Origin: Pseudoalteromonas arabiensis
GTDB lineage: Bacteria; Pseudomonadota; Gammaproteobacteria; Enterobacterales; Alteromonadaceae
NCBI RefSeq assembly: GCF_001550155.1
Contig: NZ_LRUF01000021.1
Location: 328,630-392,629 of the forward strand
Direction of reading: 5' to 3'
DNA length: 64,000 nt
The notes beneath the pieces were generated by a model, which was given only the letters and a program-made list of their open reading frames with translations, searched no databases and was not told the DNA's origin. How positions within the stretch are numbered: the stretch's first letter is position 1; each line of letters begins with the position of its first letter. A program made the translations under genes and the position numbers. Shown here one piece after another: positions 25,703 to 34,838 of this stretch.

Positions 25703-28700
25703 TTATTGCAGATTGGTATTATCAGCATTAAGCCACATAACGAGTTTATTTCGAAGTGTGGCTTGTTTTATCGGCTTGGTAATATAGTCGTTCATGCCAA
25801 CACTCAGGCACTTCTCTCTATCCCCTGCCATCGCACTTGCAGTCATAGCTATAATAACAATATCTTGAAAGCGCTCTGTTGCATTACCATATCTTATTTG
25901 TTTAGTACAATCATAGCCATTCATATTTGGCATTTGGCAATCCATTAAAATAAGGTCAAACTGCGTATCAGTATTTTTAAGTATCTCCAATGCTTCGATA
26001 CCATCACCTGCAGATTCGATATTAATATTTGTATCGCGCAAAATAGCTTTACTCACTTCAATGTTGATCAGGTTATCATCGACAATAAGAATAGAGCGGT
26101 TACAGAAATCGACATCGACAATTTCTTTTTCCACTCTATCTTTATGATTCAATATTTGCCCTTCATATTTAAATAACGTTGCTAACCGATAAATAAGCTC
26201 ATCCTGTGTTATCGGCTTTGACATGGCCACTGCATTGGCAGGTAACGAGTATTTTTTTTCTAATGCTGACACCAAACCAATCACTAATAACTTAATATCA
26301 CTATTTTGACTAGCGAGATCTATGAAACCACTAATTTGTGGGTGCTTTTGATCAACGACGATAAGATCAAACTTACTCTTACTTTCTTTTTCCAATGAAA
26401 ACAGTGACGTTATATTTTCCTCTTCTAATTGAGTAAAAGATTTTAATTGGCTTATCAAGTTTTGCTTTAAAGGTTCGTACAACAAGGAAAACGCAACTTT
26501 TTTATGCGCTAATATAGCTGTTTGGCTATTCGATTTACTTGGTTGACTGAGTGTCATCAAAACCGTGGCAGTAAAACAACTACCCTGACCTTTTTCACTC
26601 TCAACAGCAATATCGCCTCCCATTAACTGTGATAACTTGCGACTAATAGAAAGACCTAATCCACTCCCACCATAGTGCCGAGTTGTGCTTGAATCCTCTT
26701 GTGTAAAAACATCAAACAGTTTTTTTTGGCTATCTTTTGATATACCAATACCCGTATCTGTGACTTTGAAGGTTAATAAAACATTGTCATCCAGCATTTT
26801 TCGTTCACTGAGATGTAAACTAACAAATCCTTGATGAGTAAATTTAAATGCGTTACTCAGTAAATTATTGAGTATTTGCTTCAAGCGATGGCTGTCTCCA
26901 ACAACGCCTCTGTGACTAACTAAACTTGAATCAAAGAGCACTTCTAAACCTTTTTTTTGACCTTGCACCGCCATTGATGTCATTAGATCATTACACACAG
27001 AGACAACATCAAACTCATGGTAATCTAAGTCAAGTTTACCGGCTTCAATTTTAGAAAAGTCTAGAATATCGTTAATAAGCGTCATTAAGGACTGTGCACT
27101 ACTATTGGCATAATGTAAGTACTGCTTTTGTTGAATTGTGAGCGGCTCAACTTCCAGCATTTCGAGCATACCCAGTACACCGTTCATTGGTGTACGTATT
27201 TCGTGCGAAATATTAGCAACAAATTGGCTTTTCGCCTTGCTAGCCGCCAAAGCTTGCTTTGTTGCCTCTTCTAGCTCTGCCGTACGATTTTGGACTTTTT
27301 CTTCAAGCGTTTCGTTTAGTTGCTCAAGTTGATGTTGTGCCCTTTTTAATGAGTTAATATTACGAATTATTGCAGCGACTTGGACTTGTTTTTTAAGCGC
27401 ATCAAAAATCGGGGCAAGAGTAATTGAGAAATAATGACACTGTGTTTCATCTATATAAATGGCTTCAAACGAGCAGCGTTCATTATTTTTTATAGCTTGC
27501 GCAACTCCTTGAAAATCTTCATCATTGTAATTGAACAAGTTATCAAAATTTGTTTCCTTTTCTTTTATACTAAAAAACTCTTTCGCAGTTTGATTGGCAT
27601 TGCAAATAGTGCCATCAGGGGTAACCATAATAATTGCATCAGAGGAGCTTTCTATAATTTTGCTGTTTTTTTCTTTGAAAAAGCTCAATTCGAGTTTTCG
27701 GCTTATGTCACGCTGATAAATTATAAATAGCACGATAACAGCAATAATAATCAAACATAGCATGGCTATGAATTTATAGCGTTTACTTTTAATCTCATGC
27801 AACATAGTCTGGGTATCAACAGACACTGCCAGTGTAAGTGGCTTCATATCAATACCATTAGAGAACTGAATAACTTTCTTTAAATAAAGTTTCTCTGGCA
27901 AGCTCATAAAATCGAAAATATCAATTTGATCCATCGCCTGATTAGTTGAAAACTCTTGCTTCCAAAATCGCGCATCCCCTGACTCAAAGCTAAAACGGTA
28001 TGCTTCATTTGGATGATAAATAAATTGCTGATCAGCATTAAGTAGGTAGACATCAAAAATATCTGCTGTGTTTTCAACTAATCCGTTTAAAAGATCATCA
28101 GCATAATAGTTGACGATCAAGACAGCAAAGGGCTCTCCGTACAGGTCACGTACTAATTTTGATACACGATACGTACTCACATAGGGGATTTGTATATGAC
28201 CATTCTCTCTGTTGTAATTAATTGGCGAAACATAAATGTGGCCATTAGGTAGTCCCTTTGTTATTTGCATGTAGTCTCGATGACCTTTTAACTGCAAATC
28301 AGCTTCAGCTATGCGTTTTACTTCACCATTAATATTATCAACTCTGACGACTTCTTTGCCTTCCTGTCCAACGTAAATATAGCGAGCTTGTGCTAAGTCG
28401 TTATCGGTAGCCATAAAGCCACTGAAGATCTTGGCTAACCTATCCTTCCATGCTGATATTGGTGTGCCAAGAACAGGATCGATATTCTTATCGTTTGTGG
28501 CGCGCATAATCGCCATAATCGGGGGAGTTGCGTCTAAGAAATTAAGCGCAGAAATATTTTCTCTAAGTGTAGAGGTAAACCTATCCTCTTTTGTAGTTAG
28601 CTCTCGTTTCATTTGCTCTAATGTACGAGCATACACATCTTCACGGGTATCAAATTCAAATTTTATTATCGCAACGCACGCAAGAGAGATCAAAACCAAC

Positions 28701-28759
28701 AGAGCAACAAAAGGAAGCTTGTGCCGATAAAAGAAATTAGTTGCTTGAAGCAAATCCAT
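25703..28759 (-). CDS. Hybrid sensor histidine kinase/response regulator
   Basis: 1018 aa inner-membrane hybrid kinase. Membrane segment at about 14-33, a large periplasmic Cache-type sensor (about 35-325), second membrane segment at about 331-350, then a PAS domain (about 365-475), coiled coil (about 480-510), HisKA with the phospho-acceptor His519 in SHEIRTPMNG, HATPase with NLLSNAFKFT, DTGIGIS and GSGLGLSI, a degenerate receiver-like domain (about 755-880) and a C-terminal receiver with Asp940 in LMDCQMPNMNG. No cognate output gene adjoins it. Signal unknown; Cache domains usually bind small metabolites. Confidence 0.93.
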   Translation of the reverse strand: MDLLQATNFFYRHKLPFVALLVLISLACVAIIKFEFDTREDVYARTLEQMKRELTTKEDRFTSTLRENISALNFLDATPPIMAIMRATNDKNIDPVLGTPISAWKDRLAKIFSGFMATDNDLAQARYIYVGQEGKEVVRVDNINGEVKRIAEADLQLKGHRDYMQITKGLPNGHIYVSPINYNRENGHIQIPYVSTYRVSKLVRDLYGEPFAVLIVNYYADDLLNGLVENTADIFDVYLLNADQQFIYHPNEAYRFSFESGDARFWKQEFSTNQAMDQIDIFDFMSLPEKLYLKKVIQFSNGIDMKPLTLAVSVDTQTMLHEIKSKRYKFIAMLCLIIIAVIVLFIIYQRDISRKLELSFFKEKNSKIIESSSDAIIMVTPDGTICNANQTAKEFFSIKEKETNFDNLFNYNDEDFQGVAQAIKNNERCSFEAIYIDETQCHYFSITLAPIFDALKKQVQVAAIIRNINSLKRAQHQLEQLNETLEEKVQNRTAELEEATKQALAASKAKSQFVANISHEIRTPMNGVLGMLEMLEVEPLTIQQKQYLHYANSSAQSLMTLINDILDFSKIEAGKLDLDYHEFDVVSVCNDLMTSMAVQGQKKGLEVLFDSSLVSHRGVVGDSHRLKQILNNLLSNAFKFTHQGFVSLHLSERKMLDDNVLLTFKVTDTGIGISKDSQKKLFDVFTQEDSSTTRHYGGSGLGLSISRKLSQLMGGDIAVESEKGQGSCFTATVLMTLSQPSKSNSQTAILAHKKVAFSLLYEPLKQNLISQLKSFTQLEEENITSLFSLEKESKSKFDLIVVDQKHPQISGFIDLASQNSDIKLLVIGLVSALEKKYSLPANAVAMSKPITQDELIYRLATLFKYEGQILNHKDRVEKEIVDVDFCNRSILIVDDNLINIEVSKAILRDTNINIESAGDGIEALEILKNTDTQFDLILMDCQMPNMNGYDCTKQIRYGNATERFQDIVIIAMTASAMAGDREKCLSVGMNDYITKPIKQATLRNKLVMWLNADNTNLQ

Positions 28760-28883
28760 TGAATTAAAAAGCCTTATTTACCATTCTTCACAGAGTATAG
28801 GAGAATTTCATAATAAAGATGGGGTATAAGTAAAAAATATTAATCAATAAGGAGGTAATACAAGGTAACGTATTGAAAATATA

Positions 28884-28909
28884 AAAAAAGCACCAAATGG
28901 TGCTTTTTA
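28884..28909 (-). terminator. Terminator of the NatAB-type operon
   Basis: An AAAAAGCACCA/TGGTGCTTTTT stem of 11 bp with a 2-4 nt loop, just beyond the permease stop codon at 28932; flanking A and T runs allow termination in both directions. Confidence 0.82.
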
Positions 28910-28931
28910 TTAGGTTGAAACAATACGTCTT

Positions 28932-30140
28932 TTATCTGAATAAGACATCTTCTTTATTAAACCATTTAACACAAAACGTGAGTAAAGCCCCTGCCACTAT
29001 CACTGTCGCTAAGAAGATTAAACCCACTAATGTGTAATCTACTGTGCCTTTAATGATTTCTTTGATTGCCAACGCAACGTTTGTCACTGGAATAAAAGCG
29101 GTTTTGCTCGTGAGTTCAACATTTGGCATTAAGGCAACCATAATTGGAAAAATAACACCCATACTAAGTGGCGCCATGTAGTTTTGCGCTTCTTTAAAGG
29201 TTCGCGCATAAATAGAAATGGCCAACGCTAATGAAGAGAAGATTGCAGCAATAGGCAATAACAACACAAAAATCAATCCTAAATCTAACACGGTTAAAGA
29301 ACTAAATGCGTTTTTAACAACCGCTAAATCAACAAAAGCAATGGCTATTGATATCCACACCCCCATACTGAGTACCGTTATGGTGGTTGTTGCAATTGAA
29401 GAAGCAAGTAAGGTTACAAACTTACCTAACACAAGCTGTGTACGCGTGATTGGTGTAAGTAAAAGCGTTTCGAGGGTTCCGCGCTCTTTTTCACCGGCAC
29501 CTAAATCAATCGCGGGATACGTTGCGCCCATTAATACCAGAGGTATTAGTAGATAAGGAATAAATCCACCAATTTTCTCACCGAGATTTTCACGTTTATC
29601 TGCGGTGTCGACCTTCACCACTTTAATAGGTTCGATAATTGCCGCTTGTTGCTGCTCTGATACGCCAAAACTTAAAAGCTTAGTCGTGCGCAGTTTATCG
29701 CCATATTCTTTTGCAAGCTCCTTAACGCGGTCAAATAAAAAGTTAATTGCTTTCGCGTCGTTATAAACAACTTGCCATTCGCTTTGCTTAGCGTTATCTA
29801 AAGTTTGCCTAGCGTCTGATGGCAAATAGATACCCATATCTATGGTGCCCGCTTTAACTGCTTTGGTAAGGTCCTCTACTGTATTAAAGGTTTCGTCACC
29901 TTTATATAAAGCAAAGCTCTTGTGGTAAAACACCTTATCAGTAAACTCTTGCGCGTAATTACCATTGATGATGGCGTAAGTATGGACCTCTTGTTCTGCC
30001 TCTAATGCTGCTTGTGAACTAATAAATGCCATTACAGCAAATAATAATGGGAAAACAGCAACCGGCAGTGCGACCACGAATATTAATGTTTTACGGTCAC
30101 GTAACAGCTCTTTTAATTCCTTTTTAAATACTTCAAACAT
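28932..30140 (-). CDS. ABC transporter permease, NatB/ABC-2 type
   Basis: 402 aa. An N-terminal membrane segment (about 20-42), a large extracytoplasmic domain (about 45-185), then five or more membrane segments, with GAGEKERGTLETLLLTPITRTQLVLGK typical of NatB-type ABC-2 permeases that export sodium or other substrates. The ATG at 30138-30140 is preferred over GTG at 30143 because GGAG lies 7-8 nt upstream. It overlaps the ATPase gene by 8 bp. Substrate unknown. Confidence 0.88.
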   Translation of the reverse strand: MFEVFKKELKELLRDRKTLIFVVALPVAVFPLLFAVMAFISSQAALEAEQEVHTYAIINGNYAQEFTDKVFYHKSFALYKGDETFNTVEDLTKAVKAGTIDMGIYLPSDARQTLDNAKQSEWQVVYNDAKAINFLFDRVKELAKEYGDKLRTTKLLSFGVSEQQQAAIIEPIKVVKVDTADKRENLGEKIGGFIPYLLIPLVLMGATYPAIDLGAGEKERGTLETLLLTPITRTQLVLGKFVTLLASSIATTTITVLSMGVWISIAIAFVDLAVVKNAFSSLTVLDLGLIFVLLLPIAAIFSSLALAISIYARTFKEAQNYMAPLSMGVIFPIMVALMPNVELTSKTAFIPVTNVALAIKEIIKGTVDYTLVGLIFLATVIVAGALLTFCVKWFNKEDVLFR

Positions 30141-30921
30141 CACGACTCTCCGTTAAAATATTCATAAACGCTTGGTTTAACTCTTCGCTTTGCCCAGTTT
30201 GTTTAAACTCATCCAATGTGCCATCAAAACAACTTATGCCTTGGTTTATCACCGCAACACGGTCACAAAGTAACGCAACCTCATCTAAATGGTGTGTTGA
30301 GAAAATGACTGGTGTACCTTGTTCTTTAAGGCCACGAATAAAGTTAATGACGGTTTGCGTGGTCATGATATCTAAACCAGTGGTAGGCTCATCAAGAATA
30401 ACCACATCAGGGTGATGAACAACTGCACGGGCAATATTGGCTTTTTGCTTCATGCCTGTAGATAAATTCTCTGCACGTTTGTCAATAAAGTTGTGCATAT
30501 CAAGTAAGGTGAAAAGCTCATCACAACGTGCTGCTACCGCCTTTTTACTCATGCCATGCAAACGAGCAAAGTACTCAACGTTTTCTTTAACCGTTAAACG
30601 TCCGTATAAGCCAGTACTCCCTGATAAAAAGCCGATTGATTTACGGCCAACTAAAGGTTTCTTAACAATATCGTGACCAGAGATGGTTATTGTTCCTTCA
30701 TCAGGCTTAAGCGCTGTTGAGATCATTCTAAGTGTTGTTGTTTTACCAGCACCGTTCGGGCCTAACAAGCCCAATACTTCACCTTTATTACAGTGAAAGC
30801 TGACGTCTCTCACGGAATGAAAAAACTGCTTGTCTTCTCGGGGATCAATATTATCCGTGTTATTTTTTTTATGATCTTTTGTTAGCTTAAACTTCTTTTT
30901 AAGCCCTGCTACTTCAATCAT
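30133..30921 (-). CDS. ABC transporter ATP-binding protein, NatA type
   Basis: 262 aa. Walker A GPNGAGKT, signature LSTGMKQKANIARA and Walker B VVILDEPTTGLD are present; the FYG-type SIGFLSGSTGLYGRLTVKENVEYFARLHGM region matches NatA/CcmA-like exporters. The start at 30921 (MIEVAGLKK) is chosen because AAGGA lies 6-8 nt upstream; the frame extends to 31005 without support. It overlaps the DUF3025 gene by 8 bp and the permease gene by 8 bp, so three genes are translationally coupled. Confidence 0.9.
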   Translation of the reverse strand: MIEVAGLKKKFKLTKDHKKNNTDNIDPREDKQFFHSVRDVSFHCNKGEVLGLLGPNGAGKTTTLRMISTALKPDEGTITISGHDIVKKPLVGRKSIGFLSGSTGLYGRLTVKENVEYFARLHGMSKKAVAARCDELFTLLDMHNFIDKRAENLSTGMKQKANIARAVVHHPDVVILDEPTTGLDIMTTQTVINFIRGLKEQGTPVIFSTHHLDEVALLCDRVAVINQGISCFDGTLDEFKQTGQSEELNQAFMNILTESRDV

Positions 30922-31729
30922 TGCGTTTCCTTCGTTTCGGCCTAAAGTAGTCCGTGTTATTATAAAATTCTGGGTTATTATTCTCAGCCCACCAGCTAGG
31001 TACACCTAACAATGGTAAGGGTGACAAATTTTTATTGTCTCGCAAACAATCGTCAACTTTAATCATCTCATAGAGACGTTGATCTATATACGCATACTGC
31101 TCGGCTAAATCTTTACAAAATATGTCATCAGGCACAACAATAAATAATGCTTTACCCGTTAAACCTATATAAGGTTGTGTAAGCATTTCGTAGTTAGCAT
31201 GACCAAACATGTAAGGACGTATAGTTTCACCCCATAATTCGCGCTGTACTACAAATGCTTGCTGCCATTGATGGTCGCGTAATAGCTGTTGCCAGCTTTG
31301 TTCGGTAATGGCTAATACAACGCCGCATTCATCAAACAAGGTAAGTGCATTTCTGTGTTTACTGCGCTCTTTTAGACCGTGCAGTTTAATTTCTTCAATG
31401 TGCTGATGATTAATCAGCGCTTTAGTTTTTGGGAATAAACACCAAATAAAACCACCAAATAGATCATGCCAATTCTGCTGGCGTGTGGGTACTTGCCCTG
31501 TTTCAAAAATTATTTGTTCATAATACCGAGTTTCATCTGCAAACTTTTCATCCTCAGAAAAACGAATGGGGATCCCTTGCGAAGTCGTGGCGGTTAAAAA
31601 TTGATTAAACCATTCACATGATGGCCAATCAGACAACTTATCTATATTAAACAGTTTGACTAAGTCAGCGAACGCACCGGTTGTAAGGTACTGCGTTGAC
31701 CACTGTTCGGGGGCGGTAAATCGTTTCAT
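30914..31729 (-). CDS. DUF3025 domain-containing protein
   Basis: 271 aa cytoplasmic protein of the DUF3025 family: ETRYYEQIIFETGQVPTR, NWHDLFGGFIWCLFPKTKALIN and RNALTLFDECGVVLAI are the conserved blocks. No function is established. It is the first gene of the unit with the NatAB-type exporter, with an 8-bp overlap, so it may be functionally linked, but DUF3025 genes occur in many contexts. Confidence 0.82.
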   Translation of the reverse strand: MKRFTAPEQWSTQYLTTGAFADLVKLFNIDKLSDWPSCEWFNQFLTATTSQGIPIRFSEDEKFADETRYYEQIIFETGQVPTRQQNWHDLFGGFIWCLFPKTKALINHQHIEEIKLHGLKERSKHRNALTLFDECGVVLAITEQSWQQLLRDHQWQQAFVVQRELWGETIRPYMFGHANYEMLTQPYIGLTGKALFIVVPDDIFCKDLAEQYAYIDQRLYEMIKVDDCLRDNKNLSPLPLLGVPSWWAENNNPEFYNNTDYFRPKRRKRND

Positions 31730-31840
31730 TTCTTATAACATTTAACTTCTTGATGTATTGTGGCTAGTTTACCGCAAAAACTGGTTCTCATTAATAGAAC
31801 CTCATATACTAATGCTACCTTAAAACAAAAAAGATTGATT

Positions 31841-33466
31841 ATGGAACGTTATTTTTCAATGACAGTGATAGCAAGCGCGATGCTTGTAGGCTGTGCTTCA
31901 ACAAGTAACACGTCAAATGATGTAGCTAACGCTTATCAGAGTATAAATTCACAGCAGTTAGCTGAACACATTAAAGTGCTTGCCTCTGATGAGTTTGGTG
32001 GTAGAGCACCTTCATCAAAGGGTGAAGAACTCACTCTAGCTTATTTAACTGATCAATTTAAAGCGCTCGGTTTTCAGCCAGGCAATGGTGATAGCTTTTT
32101 ACAAGAAGTTCCGCTTGTTTCACTTGAAGCAGACTCAAACATGGTACTTACCATTGGTGGCAAAGATTACCAATACAAGAAAGATATGGTGATGGGGAGT
32201 AGCCGTATAAGTGCAAAACAAAGCATTAAAGACTCTGAGCTTGTTTTCGTTGGTTATGGTGTAAACGCGCCTGAATATAACTGGAACGATTACGAAGGCC
32301 TTGATGTTGAAGGTAAAACAGTTGTAATGCTGGTAAACGATCCGGGGTTTGCGACAAAAAACCCTGATTTATTCACCGGTGATGCAATGACCTATTACGG
32401 CCGTTGGACATACAAGTATGAAGAAGCGAGCCGTCAAGGTGCAGCAGGTGCGATTATCATTCACGAAACAGCGCCAGCATCTTATCCATGGTCTGTAGTT
32501 GAAAACTCATGGAGTGGTGAGCAATTTGGTTTCCAAAAAGAAAATAACAACATGGACCGTGTTGCTGTTGAGGGCTGGGTAACAACTGATGTTGCTAAAG
32601 AGCTTTTCACAAAAGCAGGCTTAGATTTCGATACGATGAAAGCCAATGCTGCTAAAGGCGCTTACCATGTTGATATGGGCGACCTAACAGCGAGTGTTGA
32701 AGTAAACAACACAATCAAAAAGTCAATTTCGTATAACTTCATTGCGACTTTACCGGGTAGCGAAAAGCCAGACGAGCACATCATTTATTCAGCTCACTGG
32801 GATCACCTTGGTACAGATAAAACGCGTAAAGGCGACCAAATCTACAATGGTGCCCACGATAATGCGACAGGTACTGCAGGCTTAATTGAAGTTGCTGAAG
32901 CGTTCGCTACTTTACCACAGCACCCTAGCCGCTCGATGACTTTCTTAGCAGTTACTGCTGAAGAACAAGGTTTACTCGGCTCGAAATATTATGCTGCAAA
33001 CCCGGTTATCCCAGCATCACAAACGGTTGCTAACATCAATATGGATAGCTTAAACCTGTTAGGTAAAGTAAAAGATATCAGTGTTGTTGGTATTGGTAAA
33101 TCAGAAATGGATAGCCTTTTAGAAACAGCTGCAAAAGCACAAGGCCGCACTGTATCTGGCGATCCTAAACCGTCTTCAGGTGGTTACTACCGCTCTGATC
33201 ACTTTGCATTTGCAAACATGGGTGTGCCAGCAATGTACGCTGGTGGCGGCAGTGAAGCGCTTAATGAAGAAACCGCTAATTACCGTAAACGAATGAGCTT
33301 AGTGCTTCGAGGTTGTTACCATCAACCATGTGATCGTTACCGTGATGAGTGGGATTTATCAGGTGCGATTCAGGACCTTCAGCTATTCTATCAAGTAGGC
33401 TTTGATATTTCTGAGCGTGAAGAATGGCCTAAATGGAATGCAAACTCTGAATTCCAACGCAAATAA
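31841..33466 (+). CDS. M28 family metallopeptidase, lipoprotein
   Basis: 541 aa from the ATG at 31841; an open frame extends to 31760 but the lipoprotein signal (MLVGC, lipid-accepting Cys at about 18) fixes the start. Features: a PA-like insertion (about 120-275), then the M28 zinc site with SAHWDHLG, NGAHDNATGTAGLIE, TAEEQGLLGS and the later YYRSDHFAF. Expected to be an aminopeptidase anchored in the outer membrane and active on peptides in the periplasm. Divergent from DUF3025. Confidence 0.93.
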   Translation: MERYFSMTVIASAMLVGCASTSNTSNDVANAYQSINSQQLAEHIKVLASDEFGGRAPSSKGEELTLAYLTDQFKALGFQPGNGDSFLQEVPLVSLEADSNMVLTIGGKDYQYKKDMVMGSSRISAKQSIKDSELVFVGYGVNAPEYNWNDYEGLDVEGKTVVMLVNDPGFATKNPDLFTGDAMTYYGRWTYKYEEASRQGAAGAIIIHETAPASYPWSVVENSWSGEQFGFQKENNNMDRVAVEGWVTTDVAKELFTKAGLDFDTMKANAAKGAYHVDMGDLTASVEVNNTIKKSISYNFIATLPGSEKPDEHIIYSAHWDHLGTDKTRKGDQIYNGAHDNATGTAGLIEVAEAFATLPQHPSRSMTFLAVTAEEQGLLGSKYYAANPVIPASQTVANINMDSLNLLGKVKDISVVGIGKSEMDSLLETAAKAQGRTVSGDPKPSSGGYYRSDHFAFANMGVPAMYAGGGSEALNEETANYRKRMSLVLRGCYHQPCDRYRDEWDLSGAIQDLQLFYQVGFDISEREEWPKWNANSEFQRK

Positions 33467-33471
33467 ATGCA

Positions 33472-33490
33472 AATGAGATTGATTTTCATT
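33472..33490 (+). promoter_or_regulatory. Fur-like box upstream of the ArsP_2-type permease
   Basis: AATGAGATTGATTTTCATT has 15 of 18 matches to AATGATAATNATTATCATT. It overlaps a possible promoter (TTGATT 33479-33484, 17 bp, TACAGT 33502-33507). Such a box may bind Fur or a manganese-responsive Fur homologue; which is unknown. Confidence 0.6.
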
Positions 33491-33538
33491 TAAAATGATA
33501 CTACAGTGTAATCTGATTAATTTTTTAGGTTGCACTGT

Positions 33539-34711
33539 ATGTATTTTTTTTCCCAAACGAGGTTAGTTCCTCAAAAAGCGAGGTGTTACATTACGGATAA
33601 TAAGCGCTTGTTCTTACCCTTTCTATTGCTTACTGCATTAGCAATACCTGCAACCCGTGAATTTACATTACAAGCATTGAGCGATGCTTTTTTTCAAGTA
33701 TCGGTCTTTGTTGCTGCCACTTTATTAATTTATTATTATTTAATCGATCGCCTTCCACAATTACAGCTAAGCTATTTACGCGCAAAATCAGGCATCCTTG
33801 AAGTCAGTTTTGCTTCTATCTTAGGTGCTTTACCTGGCTGTGGTGGCGCCATTATAGTTGTTACTCAATTTACCAAAAAGCAAGCTAGCTTTGGCTCCGT
33901 TGTTGCGGTACTGACAGCGACAATGGGAGATGCTGCATTCTTATTACTCGCCACTCGTCCTCTTGATGGACTATTAATGATGTTAATAGGAGTGAGCGTG
34001 GGTATTATTAGTGGTCAAATTGTTAATTTATTTCATTCCAGTTCAAGTTTTCAACCAAGTAATGCGACTGAGTGTAATGAAGAGCCTCAGTGCCAACCAA
34101 AGATACTCGAATATAGCCGCCCTGTTTGGAAGTTAGCTTTAATACCTAGTTTGATTATCGCTTTTGTTATTGCAACAAACACAGATACTCGTTTCTTCAG
34201 TGAAGGCCTTGCAAACACAATCAGTATTTTTGGCGCCTTGATGGCTCTTTTTACCGTGATTGTATGGGCTTTATCTTCAAAAGGTGTAAGTTATAAGCAA
34301 GTAACTAGCGAAGAAGCCCCTTGCACGCCTCCATCAAAGCTTACTAAAGTGTTAATGGACACTCATTTTGTTACAGCATGGGTCGTTGCTTCATTTATGG
34401 TGTTTGAAATTTTGGTGAATGTGGCTGGCGTAGATTTAGCAGCATGGTTTTCTGAGTATGCCTACTTAGCGCCCTTAGTTGCTGTGGCAATCGGCTTATT
34501 ACCTGGTTGCGGGCCACAAATTGTTGTAATGACACTATATATTCAAGGGATTATTCCGTTTAGTGCGATGGCAGCCAATGCAATATCGAATGATGGCGAT
34601 GCCTTATTCCCAGCTATCGCATTAGCACCAAAAGCGGCCTTAGTGGCGACAGTATATTCAACAATACCAGCATTGTTACTCGGTTATGGTTTGTATTTTT
34701 ACGGCATATAG
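33539..34711 (+). CDS. Putative 10-TM metal transporter (ArsP_2 / putative manganese transporter family)
   Basis: 390 aa, mostly membrane. Two related halves each contain a Pro-Gly-Cys-Gly loop: GALPGCGGAIIVV at about 90-105 and GLLPGCGPQIVVM in the second half, with matching TMGDAAF and SNDGDALF segments, as in the ArsP_2 family of heavy-metal or manganese exporters. The ATG at 33539 is preferred to an in-frame TTG at 33530 because AGGT lies 8-9 nt upstream. A Fur-like box overlaps its promoter, in line with metal-dependent control. Substrate is inference. Confidence 0.82.
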   Translation: MYFFSQTRLVPQKARCYITDNKRLFLPFLLLTALAIPATREFTLQALSDAFFQVSVFVAATLLIYYYLIDRLPQLQLSYLRAKSGILEVSFASILGALPGCGGAIIVVTQFTKKQASFGSVVAVLTATMGDAAFLLLATRPLDGLLMMLIGVSVGIISGQIVNLFHSSSSFQPSNATECNEEPQCQPKILEYSRPVWKLALIPSLIIAFVIATNTDTRFFSEGLANTISIFGALMALFTVIVWALSSKGVSYKQVTSEEAPCTPPSKLTKVLMDTHFVTAWVVASFMVFEILVNVAGVDLAAWFSEYAYLAPLVAVAIGLLPGCGPQIVVMTLYIQGIIPFSAMAANAISNDGDALFPAIALAPKAALVATVYSTIPALLLGYGLYFYGI

Positions 34712-34732
34712 CAAATAGAATATTTAGAATTT

Positions 34733-34760
34733 AAAAAACCAGCCGAGGCTGGTTTTTTTT
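34733..34760 (+). terminator. Permease gene terminator
   Basis: AAAACCAGCC with GGCTGGTTTT around a short loop, followed by a T-run, 22 bp after the stop. It lies just before the short repeat element. Confidence 0.85.
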
Positions 34761-34769
34761 ATGCTTAGT

Positions 34770-34834
34770 AGGGCGTGTTGACCTTTGTAGATTGAAATTT
34801 GTTCACTATTAACCACAAAAGGTCAACACGCCCT
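34770..34834. mobile_element. 65-bp inverted-repeat element, deleted form
   Basis: It begins AGGGCGTGTTGACC (34770-34783) and ends with the complement (34821-34834), the same 14-bp termini as the 266-bp element at 13474-13739. Its interior GATTGAAATTTGTTCACT is the complement, with one mismatch, of sequence just inside the right end of the long copy, so it retains only end sequences. It lies 4 bp beyond the bkd E2 stop codon and 10 bp past the permease terminator. Confidence 0.75.
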
Positions 34835-34838
34835 AATG

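Noticed and set aside
25607..25948. 113-aa plus-strand frame
   Set aside because: It runs through the hairpin element into the antisense of the hybrid kinase; a shadow frame.
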